A DNA stretch of 17,156 nt from CAZDYP01 sp964509505 (GCA_964509505.1 CAZDYP010000115.1:1-17156), one strand, 5' to 3'; shown: positions 6,651 to 13,355, counted from the first letter of the stretch. The notes: generated from the sequence alone by a model not told the origin. Numbers and translations are program-made.

Positions 6651-6822
6651 CCTGGGTAACTAACACTTTTCTCCAATGGCTAGCCTGGCGAGCTGGTCGA
6701 ACCATGCGGATTGCGTAACGAATCGCCTGCTTCGACCAGCTTAGCCTGCCGCCTGACTGCGTGGTTTGCGGCGCCGAACGATGCTGCGCCGCATTGAAAA
6801 CAGAAAGTGTTAGTTACTCTGG
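6651..6822. mobile_element. MITE-like 172-bp element with 19-bp terminal inverted repeats
   Basis: The ends are CCTGGGTAACTAACACTTT (6651-6669) and AAAGTGTTAGTTACTCTGG (6804-6822), inverted repeats matching at 17 of 19 positions with the inner 14 perfect. Inside are two more perfect hairpins: AGCTGGTCGAA (6691-6701) with TTCGACCAGCT (6731-6741), and TGCGGCGC (6767-6774) with GCGCCGCA (6786-6793). TAGCCTGGCG (6681) and TAGCCTGCCG (6742) form a direct repeat. No open frame is present and no clean target duplication is visible. It could be a non-autonomous transposable element, or a structured RNA folding as a closing stem with two arms. It begins 10 bp after the SDR stop codon. Confidence 0.55.
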
Positions 6823-6831
6823 CTCTAGCCG

Positions 6832-7593
6832 TTAGTTGACGCCGCCATCCAACACCAGCGTCTGCCCCGTCATAAATGACGACGCCTCCGATGCGAGATA
6901 CAACGCCGCGCCAACAATTTCATCGGGCATGCCGATGCGCCCCAACGCGGCGCTCTCACTGGTGCGCGCGAGAATATCGGGGTTGTCCCACAAGGCTTGG
7001 CTGAACTTCGTCTTGATGGCGCCGGGCGCAATGGCATTGACGCGAATTTTGTCAGAGCCAAGTTCTTTCGCCAGCACGCGCGTCAGCATGATCACCGCCG
7101 CTTTGGTGATGGAGTAAAGCCCCAGCACCATACTCGGACTCAGCCCCGCGACACTGGCGAGGTTGATGATGCTGCCGCCGCCGCGCTGACGCATCGAAGG
7201 CACGCACTTCTGCATCGCCAGAAAATAGCCCTTCACATTCACATCCAACATCTTCTGAAACACGCCCATGTCCACGTCAACGATGGGACCGAAGACGGGA
7301 TTGATGGCAGCATTGTTTACCAGAATATCTACGCCGCCATACTTCATGATCGTCGCATCCACCAATTTTTGAATCTGCGCCGGTTCGCCCATGTGCGCGG
7401 CGAGCGCAAACGCTTCGCCGCCATCGGCGACGATGCTGTTCGCCACCACGTCCACCGCGTCTTGCTTGCGGCTGCTGACGACGACCTTCGCGCCCGCTTG
7501 CGCGAACCCACGCGCGATGGATTCGCCGATGCCTTTGGATGCGCCTGTGATGATGGCGACTTTGTTGTGTAGGGAAAACATTTCGTTAGCCAT
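6832..7593 (-). CDS. SDR family oxidoreductase, FabG-like, 253 aa
   Basis: This is a classical NAD(P)-dependent short-chain dehydrogenase of standard length. The cofactor motif TGASKGIG is at about 17-24 and NNAA at about 93-96. The catalytic Ser147-Tyr160-Lys164 has canonical spacing (LASVAG, then LYSITKAA). APGAIKTKF at about 189-197 and the C-terminal FMTGQTLVLDGGVN are typical. SSR after the second strand (about 40-42) suggests NADP(H) preference. Substrate is unknown; the glucose/3-oxoacyl-type family is broad. The ATG at 7593 has GGAGAT about four bases upstream. It is unrelated in sequence detail to the SDR at 937. It lies 83 bp after the M23 peptidase gene on the same strand, with a palindromic repeat element in the gap. 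Cytoplasmic. Confidence 0.9.
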   Translation of the reverse strand: MANEMFSLHNKVAIITGASKGIGESIARGFAQAGAKVVVSSRKQDAVDVVANSIVADGGEAFALAAHMGEPAQIQKLVDATIMKYGGVDILVNNAAINPVFGPIVDVDMGVFQKMLDVNVKGYFLAMQKCVPSMRQRGGGSIINLASVAGLSPSMVLGLYSITKAAVIMLTRVLAKELGSDKIRVNAIAPGAIKTKFSQALWDNPDILARTSESAALGRIGMPDEIVGAALYLASEASSFMTGQTLVLDGGVN

Positions 7594-7602
7594 TGAATCT
7601 CC

Positions 7603-7672
7603 GTGTAGGGCAAGTTGCCAACTTGCCTGTTTTGTGAATAGCGTGCGGGCAAGTTAAAAACTTACCCTACAC
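7603..7672. repeat. Nested inverted-repeat element, CAAGTT family
   Basis: GTGTAGGGCAAGTT (7603-7616) pairs with AACTTACCCTACAC (7659-7672), 13 of 14. Each arm also closes on a neighbour: GGCAAGTT/AACTTGCC at 7609-7627 is perfect, and GGCAAGTT/AACTTACC at 7648-7666 has one mismatch that is G-U on the transcribed minus strand. The element can thus fold either as one long stem or as two short ones. It fills the gap between the M23 and SDR genes and ends just before the SDR ribosome site. It shares the CAAGTT core with 686-706. Confidence 0.6.
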
Positions 7673-7676
7673 TGCC

Positions 7677-8786
7677 TCAATCGCCTATCCAATATCCACG
7701 CAAGGTTTGCCACCACTGATTGAGCGCCGCGCTCACATCAGGTGGGAGTGGTTCAGGCGTTGGCGCGATAGGTTGGGTTGCGGTAGCAGCTGCGGGTGTT
7801 GTGGCGGGCTTAACGGGAGCAACGGCTGGATTGGAAATAGGCTTGTCCTCTTTGCCATTGGCAGAGGCTTGCACGGCGGCGGCTTGTTGTGGCGTGAGGG
7901 TGCCGCTGGGCGGCAGAGGCTTGGTGGATTCATTGTTGTTGGATTGGGTGGGACGGTTGTTGGGCAGTGCGCTGACGACAGGTTGCTTCGTGGTCGTCGC
8001 GCAAGTCGCATTGGAATAGGGCGAGCTGCCCGCCTCGTTGTAGGCGCGCACACGGAAACAATAAGGCGTGGACGGTTTCAAGTTTTTGATCGTTGCATGA
8101 ATGGTCTCAGGCGCGACGGTCAACACCTGTTCCCAATTGCCGCGCCCATAGCGCAGCTCGATGCCAAAACCTTGTTCGTTGAATGAGTAATCGTTCCACC
8201 ACAACTCGACCGAGGTGTTCGAGACGTTGGTGACGCTGGGATAGTACGGTTGCATGGGCGTGCCATTTTGCGAGACGACCCGATTGCCATGCGTCAACTC
8301 TCTGCCTCCGGCCTCATTAAAAATGATGGCAACTTCGTTGTCAACGCCCGCACAGCCGCGCACCACCGCGAGATGCAAATGTGGGCCCGTCGTCTTGTTG
8401 CCCGTGTTGCCCGAGCGCGCAATGCGTTGTCCTTGAGTCACGCTTTGCCCCGCGCTCACATAAAATTCGCTCAAATGCATGTACAGCGAGCAGTATCCAT
8501 CGCCATGATCGAGGATGAGCGTGTTGCCGCCGCCCCAATCTACGGTAGTGGCGATGACGCGCCCATTGCGAATGGCAAGCACGCCTTCGTAAATCATGCC
8601 AATATCCAGCGCGTGTCGGCCTGCGCCGTGCCCATTGCCGTCGTTGGTAATGGTGCGCGCCTGCCCGCCGAAGTAGGGCAACTTCACGCCGCGATAGACG
8701 CCCCCGGCCGAATCCACGGTGAGGGTAAGCTCCAATGCGCCCCACAACAAAGCAAGGCTAATGGCTATGAGGATGAGTTTCTTCAT
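7677..8786 (-). CDS. Secreted M23-family peptidase with fibronectin type III domain, 369 aa
   Basis: This is a predicted cell-wall endopeptidase. Residues 1-20 form a signal peptide or anchor (KK, then LILIAISLALLWGALEL). A LytM/M23 domain follows (about 45-145) with D61, YMHLSEF (H104) and GPHLHLAV (H136, H138). A fibronectin III domain (about 182-266) ends in YCFRVRAYNEAGSSPYSN. The tail from about 270 is Pro/Thr/Ala/Gln-rich and ends in a short Trp-containing segment (NQWWQTLRGYW). M23 enzymes normally have HxxxD for the first zinc site; here the only close His is H58, three residues before D61, with Arg at the usual position. The ATG at 8786 is used; a GTG two codons upstream is possible. 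There is no good ribosome site, since the upstream DNA is a TAGTCGC-type array. Confidence 0.86.
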   Translation of the reverse strand: MKKLILIAISLALLWGALELTLTVDSAGGVYRGVKLPYFGGQARTITNDGNGHGAGRHALDIGMIYEGVLAIRNGRVIATTVDWGGGNTLILDHGDGYCSLYMHLSEFYVSAGQSVTQGQRIARSGNTGNKTTGPHLHLAVVRGCAGVDNEVAIIFNEAGGRELTHGNRVVSQNGTPMQPYYPSVTNVSNTSVELWWNDYSFNEQGFGIELRYGRGNWEQVLTVAPETIHATIKNLKPSTPYCFRVRAYNEAGSSPYSNATCATTTKQPVVSALPNNRPTQSNNNESTKPLPPSGTLTPQQAAAVQASANGKEDKPISNPAVAPVKPATTPAAATATQPIAPTPEPLPPDVSAALNQWWQTLRGYWIGD

Positions 8787-8892
8787 AATCACTCGTCGTT
8801 AATCGCTAGTCATTAGTCGTTAGCCATTAGTCGCTCGTCAGCAATCAGTAGTCGCTCGTCGCTGGCGACTACTGACGAGCGACGAGTGACTA
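8787..8892. repeat. TAGTCGC-family array filling the M23-proline dehydrogenase gap
   Basis: The whole gap is made of units such as TTAGTCG, TAGTCGC and GCTCGTC in both orientations. TCAGTAGTCGC (8845-8855) pairs perfectly with GCGACTACTGA (8865-8875), and alternatively GTCGCTCGTCAG (8830-8841) pairs with CTGACGAGCGAC (8872-8883). The proline dehydrogenase stop codon, TAG at 8892-8890, is the first unit of the array on the transcribed strand, and the other end abuts the M23 start. Confidence 0.65.
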
Positions 8893-9816
8893 ATCAAAGA
8901 GGTTTCGCAAAAGGAAAATTAGATTGGCGGGACGTTCCGCTAGCCGCCGCATGAAGTATGGATACCATTGCGGCCCATAAGGGACGTACACGCGCATGCG
9001 ATAGCCTTCGGCGGCGAGCTGTGTTTGACGCTCGCGGCGCACGCCGTACAACATCTGAAACTCGACTTGCTCCTTGGGGATGTCGCGTTTTGCGGTTTCG
9101 GCTTTTGCCCATTGGATGATAGCTTCGTCGTGCGTCGCAAGCGCGGCGTGTGCGCCCTTAGTGCGCGCCTCGGCGCTCCAGAAGATTTCGGCGAGCTTGC
9201 GATAGTTCGCGTCCACGTCCGCTTTTTGTGGAAAGGCGACCGTCGCTGGCTCATCGTACGCGCCTTTGCAGAGACGAACGTTCGCGCCGCAAGCCGCGAG
9301 CTGTCGCGCGTCATCCAGCGAGCGATACAGATACGATTGAATCACGACGCCAACGTTGGCAAAGCCTTCAGAGCGCAGCTGCTGATAGATGTCGAGCGTG
9401 CGTTGCGTGTAAGATGAACCTTCCATGTCTATCCGGATGAAATTGTTGTATTGGCACGCGTGTGTCAGGATGCGACGGAGATTTTGCGCGCAGAGCTCGC
9501 CGTCAATATCTAACCCCATCTGGGTGAGCTTGAGCGACACGTTGGAACGCAATTGATGTTGCTTAATCGCGTCGAGCATTTGCAGGTAGCCATCGGCGGC
9601 GGCATTCGCCATCGTTGCATGTGTGACGTTCTCGCCGAGCTGATCGAATGTTGCTAAAATGTTTTGCCGATTCAAATGCTGGATGACGGTAACCGCTTCG
9701 GATAATTGTTCGCCCGCGACGAAGCGACGCGCGAAGCGGCGTGACCACGGAAAGTCCATAACGAAGCGGCGAAAGGTTGCGTTTTGCGAGAGGGAAGTCA
9801 GAAGAGACCGAAGCAT
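8890..9816 (-). CDS. Proline dehydrogenase, monofunctional, 308 aa
   Basis: This FAD enzyme oxidises L-proline to pyrroline-5-carboxylate, the first step of proline catabolism. The beta/alpha-barrel landmarks are all present: FDQLGENV, VSLKLTQMGLDID, FIRIDMEGSSYT, GVVIQSYLYRS, VRLCKGAYDEP, LATHDE, EFQMLYGVR, and YVPYGPQWYPYFMRRLAERPAN, whose arginines bind the proline carboxylate. Length is that of stand-alone bacterial ProDH, not PutA; no P5C dehydrogenase is nearby. An upstream in-frame ATG at 9828 would give 312 aa, but the -10 box of a near-consensus promoter covers it. I therefore start at the ATG at 9816, making the mRNA nearly leaderless. The stop codon belongs to the downstream repeat array. 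Confidence 0.9.
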   Translation of the reverse strand: MLRSLLTSLSQNATFRRFVMDFPWSRRFARRFVAGEQLSEAVTVIQHLNRQNILATFDQLGENVTHATMANAAADGYLQMLDAIKQHQLRSNVSLKLTQMGLDIDGELCAQNLRRILTHACQYNNFIRIDMEGSSYTQRTLDIYQQLRSEGFANVGVVIQSYLYRSLDDARQLAACGANVRLCKGAYDEPATVAFPQKADVDANYRKLAEIFWSAEARTKGAHAALATHDEAIIQWAKAETAKRDIPKEQVEFQMLYGVRRERQTQLAAEGYRMRVYVPYGPQWYPYFMRRLAERPANLIFLLRNLFD

Positions 9817-9826
9817 AGCGGTTGTC

Positions 9827-9856
9827 ATTGTAGGCGAGGCGCTAGGGGCTTGTCAA
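9827..9856 (-). promoter_or_regulatory. Promoter of proline dehydrogenase; -10 overlaps the upstream ATG
   Basis: On the minus strand, TTGACA (9856-9851, six of six), an 18-bp spacer and TACAAT (9832-9827, five of six) face the ProDH gene. The -10 runs into the ATG at 9828-9826, so a transcript starting seven or so bases further on (about 9820) would lack that codon. The next in-frame ATG, at 9816, would be about four bases into the message. This decides the start and predicts near-leaderless translation. Confidence 0.7.
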
Positions 9857-9868
9857 GCAACAACACAA

Positions 9869-9898
9869 AACCCGCCTCCCCTGAGTGAGCGGCGGGTT
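9869..9898 (-). terminator. Intrinsic terminator of the two-TM protein gene
   Basis: On the minus strand AACCCGCC and GGCGGGTT form a perfect 8-bp stem around a 14-nt loop, followed by a T-rich run (TTGTGTTGTTG). It lies 23 bp after the stop at 9921 and separates that gene from the ProDH promoter at 9856, which fits two independent transcription units. Confidence 0.8.
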
Positions 9899-9920
9899 GG
9901 TAGTGGAAGCAGGCGGTAAT

Positions 9921-10928
9921 TTATTTGCGTTTGATAGTGGGTGCGAGTTCCAACGTCAATTTACCGAAGAAACTTTGTGGCGCGCCGCCTGAACCATAGG
10001 ACATATCAGTTACGGTTGCTATTACCTTCAGCGCGCCCGTTTCAAGCACGACATCCGCGCCCGGACGCGCCATCACGGCATCGCCGCGCGATTGCAACTT
10101 CTTGCGAATGCCCTCATTGTTGAACGCGTATTCGGTCATCAGCACTTTGGTCACAGTTTTGATGTCGTTCTTGTCGAACAGCCACACCTCAAACGCCGTC
10201 ACTTTCTGGGGGCCTTCGCCGACCACTTCACCGATGCCCACCCCACACTCGCCAAGAAAATCACCTGTGGGCGTCTCGATGCTGAACGATGTATCGTAGC
10301 CGTCATCGCCTAGCTTGTAGGTCGTAACGAAATGACCAAGCGCTGCTTCTGCGCCTTCACGGTCAATGACCATACCGCTTCCCGCCTCTTCACGCGGCAT
10401 CGGGGCTGTAGGCGAGACAGTCACAGGCCTGGAGGGTGTAAAACCACCGCCCAATGTTTTAGATTCGGCATGACCACGACGACGGATGAAAACGTAGCCA
10501 ACGATACCAACCACTGCGACGAATAGGATGACGCCCAGTAACCCAGCAATCGAACCAAGGAGGCTGCCGCCGCTCTCGGTTGGCGCAGTGGTGGGAATGG
10601 AGATTTTCAGTCCGTCTGCCAGTTGTTGTATGCGCGCCATTTGCTTATCATTGCCTTGGGCTTTCGTCTTGAGGCGAGAAAGGCTTTGCGCGAGTTTCTC
10701 GGAATTGGCTTCGCCACTGATGGCGACGAGTCGTTGTCTGGCGAGTTCTGCATTGGGTTCGACAGCGTAGGCATCGGCAACGGTAGCAACCAACATATCC
10801 GTTGTGCTTGCACCTAACACATAGTTCACGGGCCACAATCCCCAACCAATGACCCACCACCCCAAGAAGAGTCCAACAATCAATGCAAGCAGTGAACCTC
10901 GATTTTTTTGGAGCATTTCAAGCAACAT
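9921..10928 (-). CDS. Two-TM membrane protein with cytoplasmic C-terminal domain, 335 aa
   Basis: I do not recognise a named family. TM1 (about 13-37, rich in Trp and Gly) and TM2 (about 124-147) enclose a helical extracytoplasmic segment of about 85 residues with several Gln and Ala repeats. TM2 is followed by RRR, so by the positive-inside rule the N-terminus and the C-terminal domain (about 180-335) are cytoplasmic. That domain is beta-rich, with SFSIETPTGDFLGECGVGIGE and FEVWLFDKNDIKT. Its layout suggests a soluble accessory domain tethered to the membrane; it has no evident active site. GGAGG lies about ten bases before the ATG at 10928; a second ATG at 10916 is possible. It is a single-gene unit with its own promoter (10998-11026) and terminator (9869-9898). 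Confidence 0.8.
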   Translation of the reverse strand: MLLEMLQKNRGSLLALIVGLFLGWWVIGWGLWPVNYVLGASTTDMLVATVADAYAVEPNAELARQRLVAISGEANSEKLAQSLSRLKTKAQGNDKQMARIQQLADGLKISIPTTAPTESGGSLLGSIAGLLGVILFVAVVGIVGYVFIRRRGHAESKTLGGGFTPSRPVTVSPTAPMPREEAGSGMVIDREGAEAALGHFVTTYKLGDDGYDTSFSIETPTGDFLGECGVGIGEVVGEGPQKVTAFEVWLFDKNDIKTVTKVLMTEYAFNNEGIRKKLQSRGDAVMARPGADVVLETGALKVIATVTDMSYGSGGAPQSFFGKLTLELAPTIKRK

Positions 10929-10979
10929 GGCAACCTTGCCTCCGCAGTGATTTTTGCGCGCGATTTTGCGTGCAATTGG

Positions 10980-10996
10980 GGCGCGCAGTGCGCGCC
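10980..10996. repeat. Perfect GC palindrome at a predicted transcription start
   Basis: GGCGCGC and GCGCGCC are separated by three bases, a perfect 7-bp inverted repeat. It begins one base after the -10 box of the promoter at 10998-11026 and covers the predicted start site, so it could be an operator or a 5'-end hairpin that stabilises the mRNA. Confidence 0.45.
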
Positions 10997-10997
10997 T

Positions 10998-11026
10998 ATA
11001 TTAGCACAATGCTAGACAGCTGACAA
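10998..11026 (-). promoter_or_regulatory. Extended -10 promoter for the two-TM protein gene
   Basis: On the minus strand, TTGTCA (11026-11021, five of six), a 17-bp spacer and TAATAT (11003-10998, four of six) are present, with TGC just before the -10 making an extended -10. GGCGCGC follows, as at the SDR and amidase promoters. The leader would be about 60 nt and includes GGAGG before the start. Confidence 0.6.
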
Positions 11027-11041
11027 GCGATTTTGGCAAAT

Positions 11042-11117
11042 GGCGGATGGCAGCTGGCTGCTCGCTGAGGGCGGATGGCAAACGCTAAGTCGCTATTCGC
11101 TATCGGCTCTCCGCTAC
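11042..11117. repeat. Direct repeats and degenerate array after the M24 peptidase gene
   Basis: GGCGGATGGCA occurs twice, at 11042-11052 and 11070-11080. Next comes a degenerate array of GCTAAGTCGCTATTCGCTATCGG words (from about 11084) that runs up to the M24 gene. On the transcribed strand the peptidase stop, TAG at 11116-11114, is the first TAGCG unit of this array. Confidence 0.5.
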
Positions 11118-12175
11118 TTTGGCGCTTGAGTCAAAACCTCAACGCCGTCTGCTTTGATCAACACTACATCTTCGATGCGAATGCCGCCCCAGCCCGGAAT
11201 GTAAATGCCTGGCTCGACGGTGAGCAGTGCGCCTTCATTCAATGTGTCCTCGGATGCCTTGCCTGCGCTTGGCTTCTCGTGGATGAACAAACCGAGGCCA
11301 TGCCCCAAGCCATGCCCAAAGTTTTCGCCGTAGCCTGCATCCTCGATGACTTGGCGCGCAATGGCATCGGCGTCTTTGCCCGACACGCCGGCCTTCAATG
11401 CGGCGATAGCAGCTAGCTGCGCGCGCAACACGATGGCGTAAATTTTTTTGAATTGGTCATCGGGCTCGCCCAACGTGAACGAGCGTGTGAGGTCGGCGCA
11501 ATAGCCGTCCACCTTCGCGCCCATGTCAATCCAAATCGGGTCGCGCCATTGGATCCGACGGTCGCCCGAATGATGATGCGGCTCGGCGCTGTCGGGACCC
11601 GACGCGACGCCCACCTCAAAGGCTAAACCCTCTGCGCCATGCGTCCGCATGAACACTTCGAGTTCCCACGCGACCTCGCGCTCAGTCATGCCCGGCTCGA
11701 TCCAATGGCGGATGTGCTTGTATGCGTTGTCGGTCAGCGCCAGCGCGCGCCGCAGCGTGGCTAATTCTTGCGCGTCTTTGTGAGCGCGCAGCTGCTCAAT
11801 CACCTCTGTCGTTGCTACGAGCTCAATATCCTTCAGTTCTTCTTTCCACTTCGCATGTTGCGCGACCGTGACATGCTCCGCCTCAAAGCCGACCTTCTTG
11901 GCTTTGAGCGACTGCAGCGTCTCGCGCAGTTTTTCGAGTTGCTCTGGGCGCGTCGTGTGCTTGACCAGCTCGAAGTGCGGCGCTTCTTTGCCGATGCGCT
12001 CCCAATAACGTGAATCGCCGATGATGACTTGTTGCTGAGGCGTGATGATAAGCCAACCTGCCGAGCCTGTAAAGCCTGATAAATAGCGACGATTATCGGG
12101 TTGGGTAATCACGATAGCGTCGAGTTGCTGCGCGCTTAACGCGCGACGCACGCCTGCGATACGTGGTACAGTCAT
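11114..12175 (-). CDS. M24-family Xaa-Pro aminopeptidase, 353 aa
   Basis: This metallopeptidase removes N-terminal residues preceding proline, or cleaves Xaa-Pro dipeptides. The N-terminal creatinase-like domain (about 1-130) contains DNRRYLSGFTGSAG. The pita-bread catalytic domain holds all five metal ligands: D217 (IWIDMGA), D228 (CADLTRSF), H292 (GHGLGHGLG), E321 (LTVEPG) and E335 (GIRIED). H201/H202 in the HHH segment and H299 in LFIHE are the usual helper histidines. Both pepQ- and aminopeptidase P-type activities fit, so I give no symbol. The frame is open far upstream, but the ATG at 12175 has GAGG at good spacing and starts at the family N-terminus. It lies 22 bp after the recombinase gene and is probably cotranscribed. 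No signal peptide. Confidence 0.9.
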   Translation of the reverse strand: MTVPRIAGVRRALSAQQLDAIVITQPDNRRYLSGFTGSAGWLIITPQQQVIIGDSRYWERIGKEAPHFELVKHTTRPEQLEKLRETLQSLKAKKVGFEAEHVTVAQHAKWKEELKDIELVATTEVIEQLRAHKDAQELATLRRALALTDNAYKHIRHWIEPGMTEREVAWELEVFMRTHGAEGLAFEVGVASGPDSAEPHHHSGDRRIQWRDPIWIDMGAKVDGYCADLTRSFTLGEPDDQFKKIYAIVLRAQLAAIAALKAGVSGKDADAIARQVIEDAGYGENFGHGLGHGLGLFIHEKPSAGKASEDTLNEGALLTVEPGIYIPGWGGIRIEDVVLIKADGVEVLTQAPK

Positions 12176-12197
12176 AAGAGCCTCAAAAGTAATTTTC

Positions 12198-13100
12198 CTA
12201 TTTCTTCCCTTGTTGTGCTGCTGGGTGGGGCTTCTGATGCGTCTCTTTTTGTTTCGCTTGCGAAAGATGCATGTAGATTTGTGTGGTCGAAAGCGACTCG
12301 TGTCCCAACAACTCTTGCACCGAGCGCAAATCCGCGCCGCCGTCGAGCAAGTGCTTCGCAAACGTATGACGCAACGTGTGCGGCGTGACTTCACTCTTGA
12401 TGCCTGCGCGTCGCGCGGACTTCACCAAAATCATCTGCACCGAACGCACGGTGAGCCGCGAACCAAAGCGATTGAGAAAAATCGCGTTGCTCACTGTGCG
12501 TCCCATCAACTTCGGTCTGCCTTCGCGGATGTACGTCATCACCGCGCGCATCGCAGGTTTGCCAATCAACACGACGCGTTCCTTGTTGCCTTTGCCCAGC
12601 ACTTTGATTTGCGCGCGGGTGCTGTCCACATCACTCAGGTTCAGTGCGACGAGTTCCGAGACACGCATTCCTGACGCATACAACAATTCGAGCATCGCCG
12701 CGTCGCGCGCGCCCTGCGGATCATGCGTATCGGGCGCTGCCAGCAGCCGCTTCACTTCCTCCGTCGTGAGAAACGTCGGCAAGCGTTTCGGCAACTTCGG
12801 CGCCGACACGGCATCGAACGGGTTGCTCATTACTACTTTCTCGCTCATCAAAAAGCGATAGAACGAACGCATTTCGGACAAGCGACGCGCGATGCTGCTT
12901 TTCGCGTAGTTCGCTTCGGTGAGCCACGCGAGATATGCGCGCACCACCTCTTTTTCTACCTTGTCCCAGCTCGTGATGTGTTGCTTCCTGAGAAACTCAA
13001 AGCACTCGGTAATTTCGTGCCGATAATTGCGCAGCGTGTATTGCGATGCGTTTTTCTCTGCGCTGAGATAGGTCATATATTTGGAAATGTGTTGTTCCAT
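12198..13100 (-). CDS. xerC: XerC/XerD-type tyrosine recombinase, 300 aa
   Basis: This is a site-specific recombinase of normal Xer length. An N-terminal SAM-like core-binding domain (about 1-90: YLSAEKNASQYTLRNYRHEI, SSIARRLSEMRSFYRFL) precedes the catalytic domain. All active-site residues are present with XerD-like spacing: R146 (SGMRVSEL), K170 (LGKGNKER), H241 and R244 (HTLRH), H267 (LGHES) and Y276 (IYMHLS). The tail is Gln/Lys/His-rich. It probably resolves chromosome dimers at dif. Placement beside topA is a recurring bacterial arrangement and supports a housekeeping rather than phage role. The ATG at 13100 is used; a GTG three codons upstream is the alternative, and neither has a ribosome site because a TAGTCGC array directly precedes them. 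Whether to call it XerC or XerD cannot be decided here. Confidence 0.9.
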   Translation of the reverse strand: MEQHISKYMTYLSAEKNASQYTLRNYRHEITECFEFLRKQHITSWDKVEKEVVRAYLAWLTEANYAKSSIARRLSEMRSFYRFLMSEKVVMSNPFDAVSAPKLPKRLPTFLTTEEVKRLLAAPDTHDPQGARDAAMLELLYASGMRVSELVALNLSDVDSTRAQIKVLGKGNKERVVLIGKPAMRAVMTYIREGRPKLMGRTVSNAIFLNRFGSRLTVRSVQMILVKSARRAGIKSEVTPHTLRHTFAKHLLDGGADLRSVQELLGHESLSTTQIYMHLSQAKQKETHQKPHPAAQQGKK

Positions 13101-13343
13101 GATGGTCACTTGGTCGAATAGTCGCTAGGCGTTAGTCGCTGGTTGCGAGTTGCTAAGGTAGGCTTAACAAACCTTTGTTGCAGGCGGAGGCGTGCTCTAA
13201 CGCCGTTCCCATGCCGTGCGATACACGCGGTCGAGCGCGCCAGCGCCAGCTGCGCAATCGCTTTGCTAAAGCGGCACTAGTCGCTAGTCGCTTGGTCGTT
13301 TTGCCATGCGACTGAATGACTAAGCAACCGCGTGACTAAGCGA
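13101..13343. other. topA-xerC gap with two repeat arrays
   Basis: There is no gene here. A TAGTCGC array (about 13105-13156) abuts the xerC start and another (13276-13355) contains the topA stop. Between them are short hairpins, AACAAA/TTTGTT near 13168-13181 and CGCTTT/AAAGCG near 13259-13273. No convincing promoter for xerC was found on the minus strand, so cotranscription with topA is likely. Confidence 0.5.
13105..13156. repeat. TAGTCGC-family array upstream of xerC
   Basis: Units TAGTCGC occur at about 13129 and 13143, mixed with GGTCACTTGGTCG and GGTTGCGAG words, all in the same orientation. The array begins within five bases of the xerC ATG and could bear on its translation, since it occupies the ribosome-site position without an AGGAGG-like sequence. 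Confidence 0.55.
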
Positions 13344-13355
13344 CTAAGCGACTAA
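13276..13355. repeat. TAGTCGC-family fold-back array containing the topA stop
   Basis: Forward units (TAGTCGC at 13278 and 13285) face inverted units (GACTAAGCGACTAAGC and on to 13355), giving an imperfect hairpin of about 20 bp per arm. The last topA codons read TTA GTC GCT TAG on the transcribed strand, so Leu-Val-Ala and the stop are all repeat sequence. Confidence 0.65.

Noticed and set aside
6997..7572. 191-codon plus-strand open frame with many His and Arg residues
   Set aside because: It is the antisense shadow of the SDR gene, which has full family motifs, correct length and a ribosome site.
11114..12394. 426-codon reading of the M24 peptidase gene
   Set aside because: The first 73 residues overlap the recombinase gene in another frame and are Arg/Cys-rich nonsense; the ATG at 12175 has a ribosome site and the family N-terminus.
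13276..13355. dif site for the neighbouring Xer recombinase
   Set aside because: The palindromic look comes from heptamer repeats that occur at many gaps; no dif-like pair of 11-bp arms around a 6-8 bp core is visible.
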